The notes beneath the pieces are model-generated. The model had not been told where the DNA came from. It saw only the letters and a program-made list of their open reading frames with translations, and did not search any database. A DNA stretch of 64,000 bases from Capsicum annuum (lineage: Eukaryota > Streptophyta > Magnoliopsida > Solanales > Solanaceae). The stretch is from contig NC_061119.1 in assembly GCF_002878395.1 (NCBI RefSeq), positions 16,657,109-16,721,108 of the forward strand, read 5' to 3'. The stretch's first letter is position 1; every line of letters begins with the position of its first letter. Shown here piece by piece: positions 35,436-46,270 of the stretch. The translations under genes were made by a program, and so were the position numbers.

Positions 35436-35941
35436 AGGAGCCCGCCTGAAGAACAAGGTGAAGAAATAATAAGTCAGGAGCCCTCCTGAAGAACAGGGTG
35501 AAAAAATAACACGCCAGGAGCCCACCTGAAGAACAGGGTGAAGAAATAACAAGACAAGAGCCCGCTTGAAGAACAGGGTAAAGAAGTAACAAGCCAGGAG
35601 CCCACCCGAAGAACAGGATGAAGAAGTAACAAGCTAGGAGCCTGCCCATAGAACAGGGTGAAGAAATAACAAGCCAGGATCCCGCCTAACGAACAAGGTG
35701 AAGATGTTGTAAGTACAGGAGCCCACCTGAAGAACAGGGTAAAGAAGTTGTAAGTCCAGGAGCCCGCCTAAAGAATAGGGTGAACATTATCAGTTGCAAG
35801 TCAGGATCCCACCTGAAGAATAGGGTGAAAATTATTAGTTGCAAGTTCAGGATCCCGCCCGAAGAATAGGGTGAACATTAGCAGTTGCAAGTTCAGGAGC
35901 CCGCCTGAAGAATAGGGTGAAGATTTTCAAGTCCAAGTCAA
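35436..35941 (+). repeat. 40/46-bp minisatellite in element A
   Basis: Twelve units begin AGGAGCCCGCCTGAAGAACA at about 35436, 35476, 35516, 35556, 35596, 35636, 35676, 35717, 35758, 35803, 35849 and 35895. The first seven are 40 bp and the next two 41-45 bp. The last three are about 46 bp, with TTGCAAGTT and ATTA.CAG inserted. Minus-strand frames through it are by-products of the repeat. Confidence 0.9.
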
Positions 35942-36280
35942 GATTCAAGAAAGTTGCATATATAGGATCTTGTACTTGTATCTTCGTTTTCTATTTTTGT
36001 TATTCATTTAAATGTAGTCGTAGAAATTGAAAATCGAAAACTCAACGGAACCTCACTCGGTGTCTAACTCGTTCTCTCACCACTTTACCTTTGCACTACA
36101 CGTGACCTGATTTCCTTATAATTTCGGATAGGTAGGAAGTCCAAAACCAGAACTCCATCACACCTTTTCTTTTATTTCATCTTTATCCTTATATTTTCAA
36201 ATTGTCAAAGGGTCAAAAATCATATCTTGTCTACTTCTTTGTATGAAAACTCTTCGAGATTTCACACAAAGAGAGCAAAA
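35942..36280 (+). other. element A 3' end with polypurine-like tract
   Basis: Non-coding. It contains a diverged form of the recurring CCTGATT..GGATAGGTAGG motif (36115-36140). It ends with AAAGAGAGCAAAA directly before the right LTR, a probable polypurine tract. Confidence 0.5.
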
Positions 36281-38265
36281 TGTAGACACATGATTTTTGA
36301 TCCTCCCGGAGTTTTAACCTATATTTTGGCTTTACATATTTTTATTTTGTACAATATTTATTTTAACTCTTATTTCATTTTATTATAAGTTTTAGTGAAA
36401 AATAAATAAAAAATAAATAAAGTTATATTTTTAGATATGTTTATTTTTATTTTTATTTTTATTTTATTTTTTTAGAATAAATCAAGGATATATATTTTAC
36501 TTTTAAATTTTAATAAATAAGCTAGTAGTTTATTATTACCTTAACTATATTTATTTTTGACTTTTTATAGGTATTTATTGTATTTTCTTAAATATAAAAT
36601 TAATTTATTATTATTATTATTATTATTGTTATTATTATTTTATTTATTATTTATTATTATTATTATTATTATAATTTTCTATATTAGTAATTAAAAAAAA
36701 TAATAAAAATTTTTCAAAATTCAAAATCCTAATCTTCCCAACTGCTCCTCCCAAGACACCCCCCATTTAAGGACATTTCTTATAGACAGACATCCGAACT
36801 AAGGGACTATTCTGCCTACACTGTATCAAAACCAAAAAAAAAATCAAAAACTAGAACCAGAGAAAAAAAAGTCAAAGAAAAAGAAAACAGAGAGTGAGAA
36901 ACAAAACATCAGAAAAAAATAAAGAAAATAAGAAAGTTAAAGTTGGAGTTCCGTTCAAAATTTTTGGTGACGAATTTCATTATTCAGTCTAAAACATTTC
37001 GGTTCTTATTCAATCCTGTATAATTTACAATATAAGTTTATTTTATAAAAAACATGAATGAAAATATTTGAATGGTCTCAATGCATTATTTACTATGTGT
37101 ATTTGATCATGTGAACTTTTATTACATGTTATACTGTTAATTTACAAAGTACTTATATATTTATTCAGTAGATGTGCTGGACATTAGAATACAGTATGTT
37201 AATATCACCAAGTTTAAAGAAAAATTGATAAATACGCAGTAAAATATTTAGTTTTAGTTTTTCATCTGTGCATGACTAAAATTGAGTAAAAATACTTACC
37301 CATTAACTTACACTGCACACACAACAACAGTATACAACCATCCACAAACATTTCATTCTTTTACACATTACAGACACACACAGATAACAAAAATATACAC
37401 AATCATATATGCACACACATATATTCACATATACACTGATGTACGAACTTACCCCCCACAAAAAAAATATGATAAAAAGAAGAAAATCAGTGAGAGAATC
37501 GCTTGGTTTCTAAGCCATAAAAGTCTTGGTTCTTGGAAAAGCCATTTATATACATAGGGTGTATGCATTGAAAGAGTCGAAGGATTGCTAGGCATTTTAC
37601 TGACTGTGATGGCAGATTCTAATTCAAGTACCAATTCTAGTTCCGTCGATGTTGAGATCATTTATCTTGACGGAAAGGAACATGCCACTCCATTTTTCTG
37701 GTGAAATTATCCGGCGCCGCCAGTAAATCTGGTACATCCATCAGCCACCAGAAAAAGGACCTATTTTCGGTGAAACTCATGTGAAACCACCCCGAAATCA
37801 TCACTGGGAACCCTACGCTGGACCAACCAGCGGGCTGCCAGGTTAAAACGCCAAAAACCCTCTCCCAAAACCAGCAAAACCCATCGGTAACCACCCAAAG
37901 ACTGCCGACCAATCTGTAAAATAAAGCCGCATTAGCGGCTCTCCGTCAAATGGTGCCATTAGACCATTCTGTTACAATATCCGGCGAATTCCACCAGATC
38001 AGCCACCACCTTTTCAGCCTAGTGTTTAATCTTCACGATATTAAAAAAATTACCCAGTTTTTGATTGTTTAAAAGTCAAGTTTTTTTTATATATACATTT
38101 ATATTCAAGAAAACAATTATCTTTTAAGTGATTTTTAGGTTTTTGTATTAATTAAAGAGAATAATTTTAGGGGATAGTATAAAAGTTTAGCATAATATGG
38201 GTAGATTATGTATTTTACCATTTCATTATTTTTATTTGTTGTCATTAATAGAATTTAATATTTAT
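36281..38265 (+). repeat. element A right (3') LTR, truncated
   Basis: Begins TGTAGACACATG and follows the left LTR (6571 to about 8531) with point changes, small indels and the same microsatellite and CCGGC cluster. It breaks off at 38265 in AATTTAATATTTAT, about 600 bp short of the end, where element D's LTR text begins. The missing part is not found to the right of element D. Confidence 0.8.
37609..37704 (+). CDS. small ORF conserved in both A LTRs (right copy)
   Basis: 31 codons, same start and stop positions as 7883-7978 in the left LTR (MADSNSSTNSSSVDVEIIYL...). See that entry for interpretation; the sequence alone does not prove translation. Confidence 0.3.
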   Translation: MADSNSSTNSSSVDVEIIYLDGKEHATPFFW

Positions 38266-38692
38266 TTCTCACTAGTAGAGTGATACTAGTGTTGTATCTT
38301 GGCTAGAAACTTGGTTCTTGGGGTTCTTTGAGTTCGTCTTGGTCCAAGTAAGAACTTGGTATTGATATTTATTAGTCTTAGGGTCCTTTCTTTTGTTAGG
38401 GTTCTTATAATAATGAATATTGTGTGTCAACTTTTTATCTCTTTCTTTGTAAATTTTGTTAACATTGTGTTGCTGAATATAAAAGTCTAGTGAAGCCATG
38501 TGGGGCTCTTTCGATTCACTAGGAATATTGTATTTGTTGTTCTTGTTGTTAAACTCACTTTTCTAGTTCAAAAAAGTGTTGCAAGCCTAGTTAAGCCGTG
38601 TGTGGCCATTTTCGATTCACTAGCACTTTGTTGTTCATCTTGTTGTTTTTGTGTTGGTTGGAATCTCTTGATACACACTTAGCATTGTATCA
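38266..38692 (+). repeat. element D left LTR, 5' truncated
   Basis: Matches 44981-45404 from TTCTCACTAGTAGAG to the end ...GTATCA. About 200 bp of U3 present before 44981 in the right LTR are absent here. The text to the left is element A's LTR. Confidence 0.8.
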
Positions 38693-38694
38693 TT

Positions 38695-38706
38695 TGGTAT
38701 CAAATC
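38695..38706 (+). promoter_or_regulatory. element D primer binding site
   Basis: TGGTATCAAATC two bases after the LTR end; the first eight bases match the initiator tRNA-Met site, the rest has diverged (GAGC expected). Confidence 0.6.
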
Positions 38707-39767
38707 TCAAGGCTAGGTTTTGTTCTTACAAAACCAATCTTGGGAAGCTCTTGCCAAAAAGTGTGTTCTTGAACGTTTTGATCGAAAAATTGGTTGTAGA
38801 TCTACAAAAGATTTTACTTATTTAGTTTGTTTCTTGTGTTGATTTCTTCCTCGTCAACCCAAAAAGTATCTAAATCTAAATTGAGCTTAATTGGAAGAGA
38901 ATTGTTGTTGTGAAAACTTAAAGGGGCCATGAGTTTTGACTTGTGTTGGCGCGTTGGAAGTGACCATTGTGGTGTATTATTGTTATGTTCTTGAAGGTGT
39001 TGATGTTGTGTTCATCCTAAACTTATCCTCATCTTATGTCTTAACTTCTATAAAGAGAAATAGATCCAAAAAAAGGTTGTAATACAAAATTGAAAAAAAT
39101 TATTTGTGAGAAGACTTGCCAACATCACCTTTTCAAGACTTGACAACCACTTTTCCTTCAAACAAGGAACCTTGTCTTGTGGGACTAGTGAGCTCAAACA
39201 TTACCTTTTGAGTTTGAGAAAAAAAGTTTAAAAAGGTTACAAGACCTTATGTTTTCCATCCCAATAACAAGTCATCCATTACAAAAGATCTAAGGGGACT
39301 AAGACTTCAAGTTGATAAACTACTTATGTGGACCCGTGACCAATGACATGCTGCCACATCACCTAAGTTACTGTTCACGTGATAATTAAGCTCAAATTTG
39401 GATGTTCTATTTTCTAATTATTGATTCCTAGTTTCCTCTAGTTTACTTGAGAACTAATTAACAAATTAGTACATTCCTACTAGCTTGTCAATTAGTCCCT
39501 TGAAGCCTTGTGTTCGTGTCAACGTTTGTTTGTGTGCTTTTGTCATTTGAATATGTTGTAACTCCTATCTCTAGTACGATGAGAATTATTTGAGTTTCAA
39601 ACAAGAATCCATTCCGAGCAAGAGCATATCATACTTTGCGAATTCAGGGGTTCCTAGACAATCTACAACACTAGTGGAACTTGCGTGTGAGTGAACTAAG
39701 AGAGTGTGAGTGAGGAGAGGGATTTTAAACTAACTTGTTTGTTGCTTGTGTAGGTGATACCTTAATA
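38707..39767 (+). other. element D leader
   Basis: About 1 kb of non-coding leader before the gag ATG. A splice-acceptor-like TTGTTGCTTGTGTAG ends at 39753, fifteen bases upstream of the start codon. That would fit removal of part of the leader as an intron, but this is only suggestive. Confidence 0.4.
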
Positions 39768-41200
39768 ATGGAGGGAACCGCATCTCAAACCATGGATTCT
39801 AATGAAATGGAGAATATGAGGGTCACTCTTGAGGCTATGACCCAAGATCTTAAAAGGCTGAGTACGGAAGTGGAAACCATAAGGGGAGAAGTGATGACTA
39901 TTAGTGGGAGGTTAGAATAAGTGGAGAGTCAAAGGAACTCTCATCCTTCTACTCCACGACATGTTTCGTCAAGTGGACATGATAGAAATTCCTCCGCCAC
40001 CGTTACTCCCGAAACATGTCCATAATTGCCAAATCCTTCACTAGCTCTACTAAATGTCGCAAACCAAACCACTTATAACCCTCTAAACCAAGATTCCAAT
40101 AGACCAACCCATTCCCAAATGTGTCAAGTTCCGCAAGAGATACTCGAACTTCAAATGCCTCCAAAAATCCGAAGCCCCCTTCCAAGCTCCACTAAACCAA
40201 AGACCACCACCTCCACAAAATCAAATTCCTCCGAATCAAGTTACAAATGTCCAAAACCATCCCGTCCACCTTGAGAAATATGGTAGAGAGGATTATGAAG
40301 CGTATGGAGCCTTTGAAGATGCCTACATGAAAGAGGAAGAGATGAGAAGGGGTCGTGTGTATCCAAGAAGATACCGAGGGTTTGGAGAAAGGGGAAACCG
40401 ATACCTAGAGAGACGTAGGTATCAATACCCCGAGGTGTATCTTGCTTGGGAGTCGGCGTGTGATAAAGTGTTTTAAGTGAATGATATATCGGAGAAAAAG
40501 AAGAGTTGTTATGCCATAACTCATTTTGAAGGCTATTCTAACACTTGGTGGGAATACATTAAGCGATTCGGTAACGAATTGGTAGAGGGACAACCACCAC
40601 CATGGTTTCAGTTGAGATACCTAATGAGGCAACGGTATCTTCCCGAAAGTTATCATCATGAGTTGCTTGCTAGGTTGTACAATTTGTAACAAGGGAATCG
40701 AAATGTTATGGCATACTATAACGAGTTTTAACGACTCATGTTGAAGCTTGATCATCGGAGAGAACAAATTGACCATGACATCATTCGGTTAAAATATGGG
40801 TTAAACAAAGAGATCCCCACTCATTTTACGCTTCACAAGTTTGATACCATTGAAGGGATTTTGCAAGAAGCTCTTGAGATTGAAAAAAACCTTAACAAGA
40901 GATCGTTGTTCACGGCAAAGGGACCATCAACCTTGGACTGGCCGATGAGAAAAGATATGGCTCAACCATTTTTGGGTTGGCCAAAAAATAAGGACCAACC
41001 CACCACTACAAGGCTTCCTGAGCCTAAAACAGTCCACAATTTTCCTCACCAGCAAGAAGCTCACAAGTATCCTAATCCTTAAGGGTTCTAATGTTTCAAG
41101 TGCCAAGGTTGGGGACATAAAGCCAATGAATGTCCAAACCGGCGTAATGTGATCCTAAGGGAAGGGAGATTGTATTACCTTGGTGAGGAAGTGGTTCTTA
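39768..41200 (+). pseudogene. gag: element D gag
   Basis: The start is ATG at 39768 (MEGTASQTMDSNEMENM), with a short coiled coil (LKRLSTEVETIRGEV) and then a stop at 39918. Gag core pieces follow in shifted frames: ITHFEGYSNTWWEYIKRFG and MRQRYLPESYHHELLARLYN (40477-40689), and MLKLDHRREQIDHDIIRLKY (40738-41082). A complete CCHC knuckle, CFKCQGWGHKANEC (CX2CX4HX4C), lies at 41092-41133 right after a stop. Family role is RNA packaging; this copy is broken by at least four stops or shifts. Confidence 0.7.
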
Positions 41201-41307
41201 AAAAAGAAGAGAATGAGGCCTAGCCTTAAGATAGAGAGGAACCCAAAAATGATCCACATGATGATGATGATGATTGTGAGGATGCTTATCCATAAGAAGG
41301 GGAGTGA

Positions 41308-41742
41308 GTGGTTCCAAACTTTATAGTGAGGCGTTCCATGATTAGTAAGAAAATAGATGATCCTAGCCAATGGGAGAATCTATTCCATACTAAATGTCTT
41401 ATGAAGAAAATTGTGTGCACTATGGTGATAGATAGTGGAAGTTGTGCGAATGTGGTTAGTGTTGCAATGGTGAACTTCTTGAAATTGCTAACTACACCTC
41501 ACACTAGTCCTTACAAGTTGCAATGGTTGAATGAATATGGTGAGTTAAAGGTCATAAGACAATATGTGATACATTTTAAGGTAGCCAACTACCATGACAA
41601 GGGCTTTGTGACGTGAAACCAATGTAAGATTGTCACTTGTTGTTTGGAAGGCCTTGGTAATACGATAGGTCGACCAAACATAATGAAAGGTCCAATCAGT
41701 ATACACTTGAGAAGGATGGTCGCAAGGTGTCTCTTCATCCAT
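41308..41742 (+). pseudogene. element D protease
   Basis: The frame 41308-41616 contains the retropepsin active site as VIDSGSCANVV (codons near 41425-41457), followed by PYKLQWLNEYGELKVIRQ, a phrase typical of CRM/Reina proteases. A stop at 41615-41617 cuts the domain, and the remainder continues to about 41742 as a recognisable LGRP-like scrap. The catalytic Asp-Ser-Gly is intact. Confidence 0.65.
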
Positions 41743-42009
41743 TATTACCTTCCTAAGTGAATGAATTACACCAAAAGATATGAAAATTAAAAAAAAAAAG
41801 AAAAAGAAGGCTGAGAGTAAGAAGAAAAGAGGGGAACCAGAGAGTGAGAGAGTAGGGGAAATCGAGGGGCTCCTAATTTCTAAGGGTAAATAAAGTATGG
41901 TGATGATGGCTAGGAGGAAAGAATTATTTGTGGATCATGATGAGGAAACTCCGATGCTTCTCTTGGCTCATTGTTTTAATACTAATGCCACTAACATTTC
42001 TATTTCTTA

Positions 42010-43440
42010 TGTTTTGTAGGATTACGAGGATGTCTTCCCAAAGAAATTACCGCAAGGGTTGCCCCCACTTCAGGGAATTGAGTACCAAATAGATTGTGTC
42101 AGGTTCATAATTGCCCAACAAATCGGCTTATAGGAGCAATTCGATGGATACCAAGGAATTTCAACGCCAAGTTGAGAAACTTCTCAACAAAGGGTATATC
42201 AAGGAGAGTATGAGCTTTTGTGCGGTCCTAGTGCTACTAGTTCCCAAGAAAGATGGGACTTGGTGTATGTGCATTGATTGCCGAGCCATCAATAAGATAA
42301 CAGTAAAATATCGTCACCCTATTCCTAGGTTAGATGATATGCTTGATGAATTGAGTGGTTCGTGTTTGTTTTATAAAATTGATTTTAGGACTGGCTATCA
42401 CCAAATTGGTATGCAACCAGGTGATGAATGAAAAACTGCCTTTAAGACCAAATTCGGTCTCTATGAATGGATGGTTATGCCATTCGGCCTAAAAAATACT
42501 CCAAGTACTTTCATGAGGCTAATGAATCATGTAATGACGCCATTTATCAGAAATTTTATTGTTGTTTAATTTGATGATGTGTTGGTGTATAGTAAGTCCT
42601 TAGATGAGAATGTAAAGCATTTACAATGTGTGTTTGATGTCCTCCGAAAGGAGAAGTTATATGCTAATCTAGAAAAGTGTTCTTTTGGTGACCATGAGGT
42701 TGTATTTCTTGGGTTTGTGGTGAGATCAAGAGGGGTCGAAGTGGATGAATCTAAGTTTGTCGCCATTAAAAATTGGCCAACTCCCAAAATCGTAGGTGAA
42801 TTGAGAAGCTTCCATGGGTTGGCTAGTTTTTATAGACGTTTTTCAAAGGATTTAGCACCATTGTTGCACCCTTAACCAAAGTGATTAAAAAGGATCGGTC
42901 TTTTAAGTAGGGAGATGAATAAGCTAAGGCCTTCGAGGATTTGAAAGTGATACTCATGTCGGCCCCTTTGCTACAATTGCTGAATTTTGATAAGACTTTT
43001 GATGTCGAATGTGATGCTAGCAAAGTCGGCATAGGCACGATTTTAATGCAAGAATTGAAGCCTATTTCCTACTTTAGTGAAAAGCTCAAAGGATAAACTC
43101 TAAACTACTCTACGTACGATTTAGAGTTGTATGCCTTGATTAGAGCCTTGGCCACTTGGCAACATTATTTGTGGCTTAAAGAATTCGTGAACCGAATGGA
43201 TCATGAATCCTTGAAGAATCTACGGGCACAAGACAAGCTTAACCGGCGGCATGCCGAATGGATTGAATTTCTTGAAACTTTCCCTTATGTTATTCATTAC
43301 AAGAAGGGTAAAGACAACGTGGTTGCCGATGCTTTGTCCCCAAAATATATGCTTGTGTCTACTTTGTCGTCTAAGTTGATAGGGTTTGAAGGTCTCAAGT
43401 TTTTATATCCCGAGGACCCTCACTTTTCTCCTATCTATAT
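42010..43440 (+). pseudogene. pol: element D reverse transcriptase and RNase H
   Basis: [21 protein letters not shown] and [20 protein letters not shown] in 42111-42431, then a stop. The palm continues [18 protein letters not shown]. The tyrosine codon of the YFDD box is TAA (42567-42569), leaving stop-FDD; the two aspartates remain. Connection: VFLGFVVRSRGVEVDESKF and SFHGLASFYRRFSKDL. RNase H: FDVECDASKVGIGTILMQ and [17 protein letters not shown], ending [13 protein letters not shown] in 43127-43444. At least four stops interrupt it. Confidence 0.8.
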
Positions 43441-43453
43441 GTAAAGTGAAGAG

Positions 43454-44640
43454 TTGGATAAGGATAGGTGGGTTACGGATAGGGGTTCCCATCCTTATAC
43501 CAAATTTGATGAATACTTGTTTAAAGGTAGACGATTGTGTGTTCCCTCAAGTTTGTGGAGAGAATTATTTGTGAGAAAAGCACACAATGGAGGTCTAATG
43601 GGGCATTTTGGGGTCAAGAAGACCCTTGGAATTTTGGAAGAACAATTTTATTGGCCTAGAATGCACAAGGATGTGGCCAAAATTTGCGGCCAATGTGTTG
43701 AGTGCTAAGGAGCCAAGTCACGGCTCCAACCCCACGGGTTGTACACACCATTGTCCACCCATTTTAATCCTTGGCTTAACATATCAATGGACTTTGTGTG
43801 GGGATTGCCGAGGACTAGAAGAGGGCGGGATAGTATTTTTGTCGTGGTGGATTGGTTTTCCAAGATGGCTCACTTTATTCCTTGTTCTAAATGTGATGAT
43901 GTACCTAGTGTAGCCTCTTTGTTTGTTGATAATGTTGTAAAACTTCATGGTATTATGAGGACCATAGTGAATAATAGGGATTCTAAATTCCTAAGCCACT
44001 TTTGGAAGTCCATGTGGGGTAGACTCGGTACTAAGTTGTTGTTTTTGACTTCATGCCACCCACAAACCGATGGCTAAATGGAAGTAGTAAATAAGACCTT
44101 AGGGTCTATGGTTAAAGGAAAAATGACTTCTTGGGAGGTGCACTTAACGTTGATTAAATTTACTTATAATCGTGTTATACACTCGAGCATGGGGATAACA
44201 CCCTTTGAGTGTGTATACGGAATCAACCCCCTCACCCCTTTGTATTTAACCCATTTGACAAGTGATCTTGTGATAAGCTTAGATAGAAGCAAACGGGCTG
44301 AGTCTATGAAGAAGCTACATGAGAAGGTGAGGTTGCAGTTGGACAAGAAAAACCAAGAAGTTGCAAGGCAAGCCAACAAAGGAAGAAGAAAGTTCATTCT
44401 TAAACCAGAGATTGGGTGTGGGTGCACCTAAGGAAGGATATATTCTCATCTCAAAGGAATGCTAAGTTGATTCCATGGGGTTATGGCCCATTCTAAGTAT
44501 TAGAAAGGATCAACAACAATGCCTATAAGATTGATCTACCCTCGGAATATCAAGTGCAGAACACTTTCAACGTGTGTGATCTCTTTTGGGTGGAAATAGT
44601 GGAGGATGGAAATGATCCAAATCTATTCCCTTCAAGATGG
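43454..44640 (+). pseudogene. int: element D integrase and C-terminal tail
   Basis: The HHCC zinc-binding part (AHNGGLMGHFGVKKTLG ... KICGQCVEC) is in 43454-43708 and ends in a stop. The DDE core follows in 43739-44077: [17 protein letters not shown] (first D), [13 protein letters not shown] (second D), then after a TAA at 44075-44077 the glutamate in MEVVNKTLG (44078-44431). The tail has PLTPLYLTHL and, in another frame near 44520-44600, the KIDLPSEYQVQNTFNVCDL type motif. All three catalytic residues can be located, but three stops and a frameshift break it. Confidence 0.75.
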
Positions 44641-44781
44641 AGAGGATGATATGGGAATTCCTAGATCGATACCTTTCACACGAAGCCAAGCACGTGAGTT
44701 GCATGACTCTAAGCCTTGTTCATATTCTTGGCCATGTGTGAGGCCTTTGTGATCCTATCTAAGGGACTATATTTAATAAAA

Positions 44782-45404
44782 TGTGAAGAGGCCTACCAAG
44801 ACACCCCAAACTCACCCACTTAAATGCCAAGGGTATTTTGGTCTTTGTCCCTCCTTTCTAAGTGACTAAATAAGCCATGTAATAGGGATAGTCTTGCTTT
44901 AGTTCATTCCTATTATTCAAGAAACAAAAGACTTGTAAATTCTTTACTTTTGTTTCTCATTTAGAGAGGCCAAAACTAAATTCTCACTAGTAGAGAGGTA
45001 CTAGTGTTGTATCTTGGCTAGAAACTAGGTTCTTGGGGTTCTTTGAGTTCGTCTTGGTCCAAGTAAGAACTTGGTATTGATATTTATTAGTCTTAGGGTC
45101 CTTTCTCTTGTTAGGGTTCTTAGATTAATGAATATTGTGTGTTAAGTTTCTATCTCTTTCTTTGTAAATCTTGTTAACATTGTGTTTTTTAATATAAAAG
45201 TCTAGTGAAGCCATGTGGGTCTCTTTCGATTCACTAGAAATATTGTCTTTGTTGTTCTTGTTGTTAAACTCACTTTTCTAGTTCAAACAAGTGTTGCAAT
45301 CCTAGTGAAGTGTGTGGCCATTTTCGATTCACTAGCACTTTATTGTTAATGTTATTGTTCTTGTGTTGGTTGAAATCTCTTGACACACACTTAGCATTAT
45401 ATCA
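44782..45404 (+). repeat. element D right LTR
   Basis: The right part (44981-45404) matches the left LTR. The start is set at TGTGAAGAGG (44782), the nearest TG after the coding end that gives a TG...CA element of about 623 bp with the end ...TATATCA. The start is inferred because the left LTR lacks this portion. Confidence 0.6.
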
Positions 45405-45904
45405 ATACCTCACCTATAAATAGAGGTGATCTTGCATGTTATTGTATGTAGAAGAAAATATGATAAATATGAAAAAAATTATAGTGTGTAGTAGTGAATG
45501 AGAGGGTTATTATATTAGTGAAAAAAGAGTTGAGACAAAGAAAATATCTAAGTCTGCAACTATATTCACTATACAAAAGCGAGTTATTATATTAGTGAAA
45601 AAAGAGTAAATATATGTTGAAGAAAGGTGTTCATATGGTGGAGCTTTGGACTCTTCAACAAATCCAGAGTTATTTGAGTTGTACATTGTTGATGGGTTGT
45701 TGTATCCTAGAGGGGACAAGTCAAGAGATATACTGCTGGATAGGTATAGATTATGCCACAGTGGGCTTAAATCTCCTTAAAGAGAGCGAGATATCCGCGC
45801 CTGAGTCAAGAAGAAGATTATTTTATTTTCTTCACTTTTGTTCATTTTATTTTCAACTATAATCATTTATTGTAATTATGGTATATTACACCAACATAAT
45901 TTTT
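45405..45904 (+). other. LTR-like relic with TATA box
   Basis: CACCTATAAATAGAGGTGATC (45411 onward) is a typical LTR promoter, followed by a leader and a CT-rich end near 45840. No partner copy lies in the window. The frame at 45614-45862 (with a GYCCILEG-like scrap) is not convincing as a gene. Confidence 0.4.
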
Positions 45905-46270
45905 ATGGGAAAAACAAAACTTGAGACAAAGCTCAAACTAAAAGAAAAGTCAAAGAGAAACAAAAAGAGAGAAGAAGACAATAAGTAGAAAAAAAGGGGA
46001 CAAGAATACCAAAAGAAAAACAGAAAACCAAAGCAGAAGAGAAGAAGAGTTAGGAGTTTCCTTTGATGTTTCCGGTGAAGGCTTCCTTGCTTTCATTACT
46101 CGGCTTAATTTATTACACAGGTTCTTATTCGATCTTGCACTATTTATGTTATAAATTTTATTGTGAAAAATCATGAATAAAGATGTTCAATTCATTTCAT
46201 GCATTATTTTGTATGTATCGTTGATCGATTATGTGAAATTTATGTTACTACATGTTGTACTGAATTACCC
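45905..46270 (+). repeat. diverged fragment of an element A-type LTR
   Basis: The purine-rich AGAAAAACAGAAAACC leader, GGAGTTTCCTTTGATG, the words CAGGTTCTTATTCGATCTTGCACTATTTA and GCATTATTTTGTATGTAT follow in the same order as 7140-7400 and 36850-37110 of element A, with many differences. It is an older or sister-family LTR piece. Confidence 0.6.

Larger units (their letters stand above)
6571..38265 (+). mobile_element. element A: Tat/Ogre-like Ty3 (gypsy) element, pol-less, interrupted
   Basis: Two long LTRs begin with the same text, TGTAGACAC(G/A)TGATTTTT, at 6571 and 36281, and stay alignable for about 2 kb. Between them lie a priming site near 9133, a partial gag (10742-12107) and about 3.6 kb of non-coding 3' region with tandem repeats. 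No protease, RT, RNase H or integrase of its own is visible. Element B (15645-35021) interrupts it. The right LTR stops at 38265, where element D begins. The gag type (coiled N-terminus, CAYH box) and the repeat-rich 3' part fit the Tat lineage, as I remember that lineage. Confidence 0.75.
38266..45404 (+). mobile_element. element D: CRM/Reina-like chromovirus
   Basis: Plus-strand Ty3 element with a left LTR (38266-38692, 5' truncated), priming site, gag, protease, RT, RNase H, integrase and a right LTR (about 44782-45404). The protease phrase VIDSGSCANVVS, the RT phrase [20 protein letters not shown] and the integrase tail with NTFNVCDL are typical of the CRM/Reina branch as I know it; NV.DL points to CRM. 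Stops and frameshifts occur through the whole coding part. No target duplication can be shown, because the left end is lost. Confidence 0.75.

Noticed and set aside
35389..35649. Minus-strand hydrophobic frame rich in CYFF and L as a membrane protein
   Set aside because: It is the reverse reading of the 40-bp minisatellite; periodicity explains the pattern.
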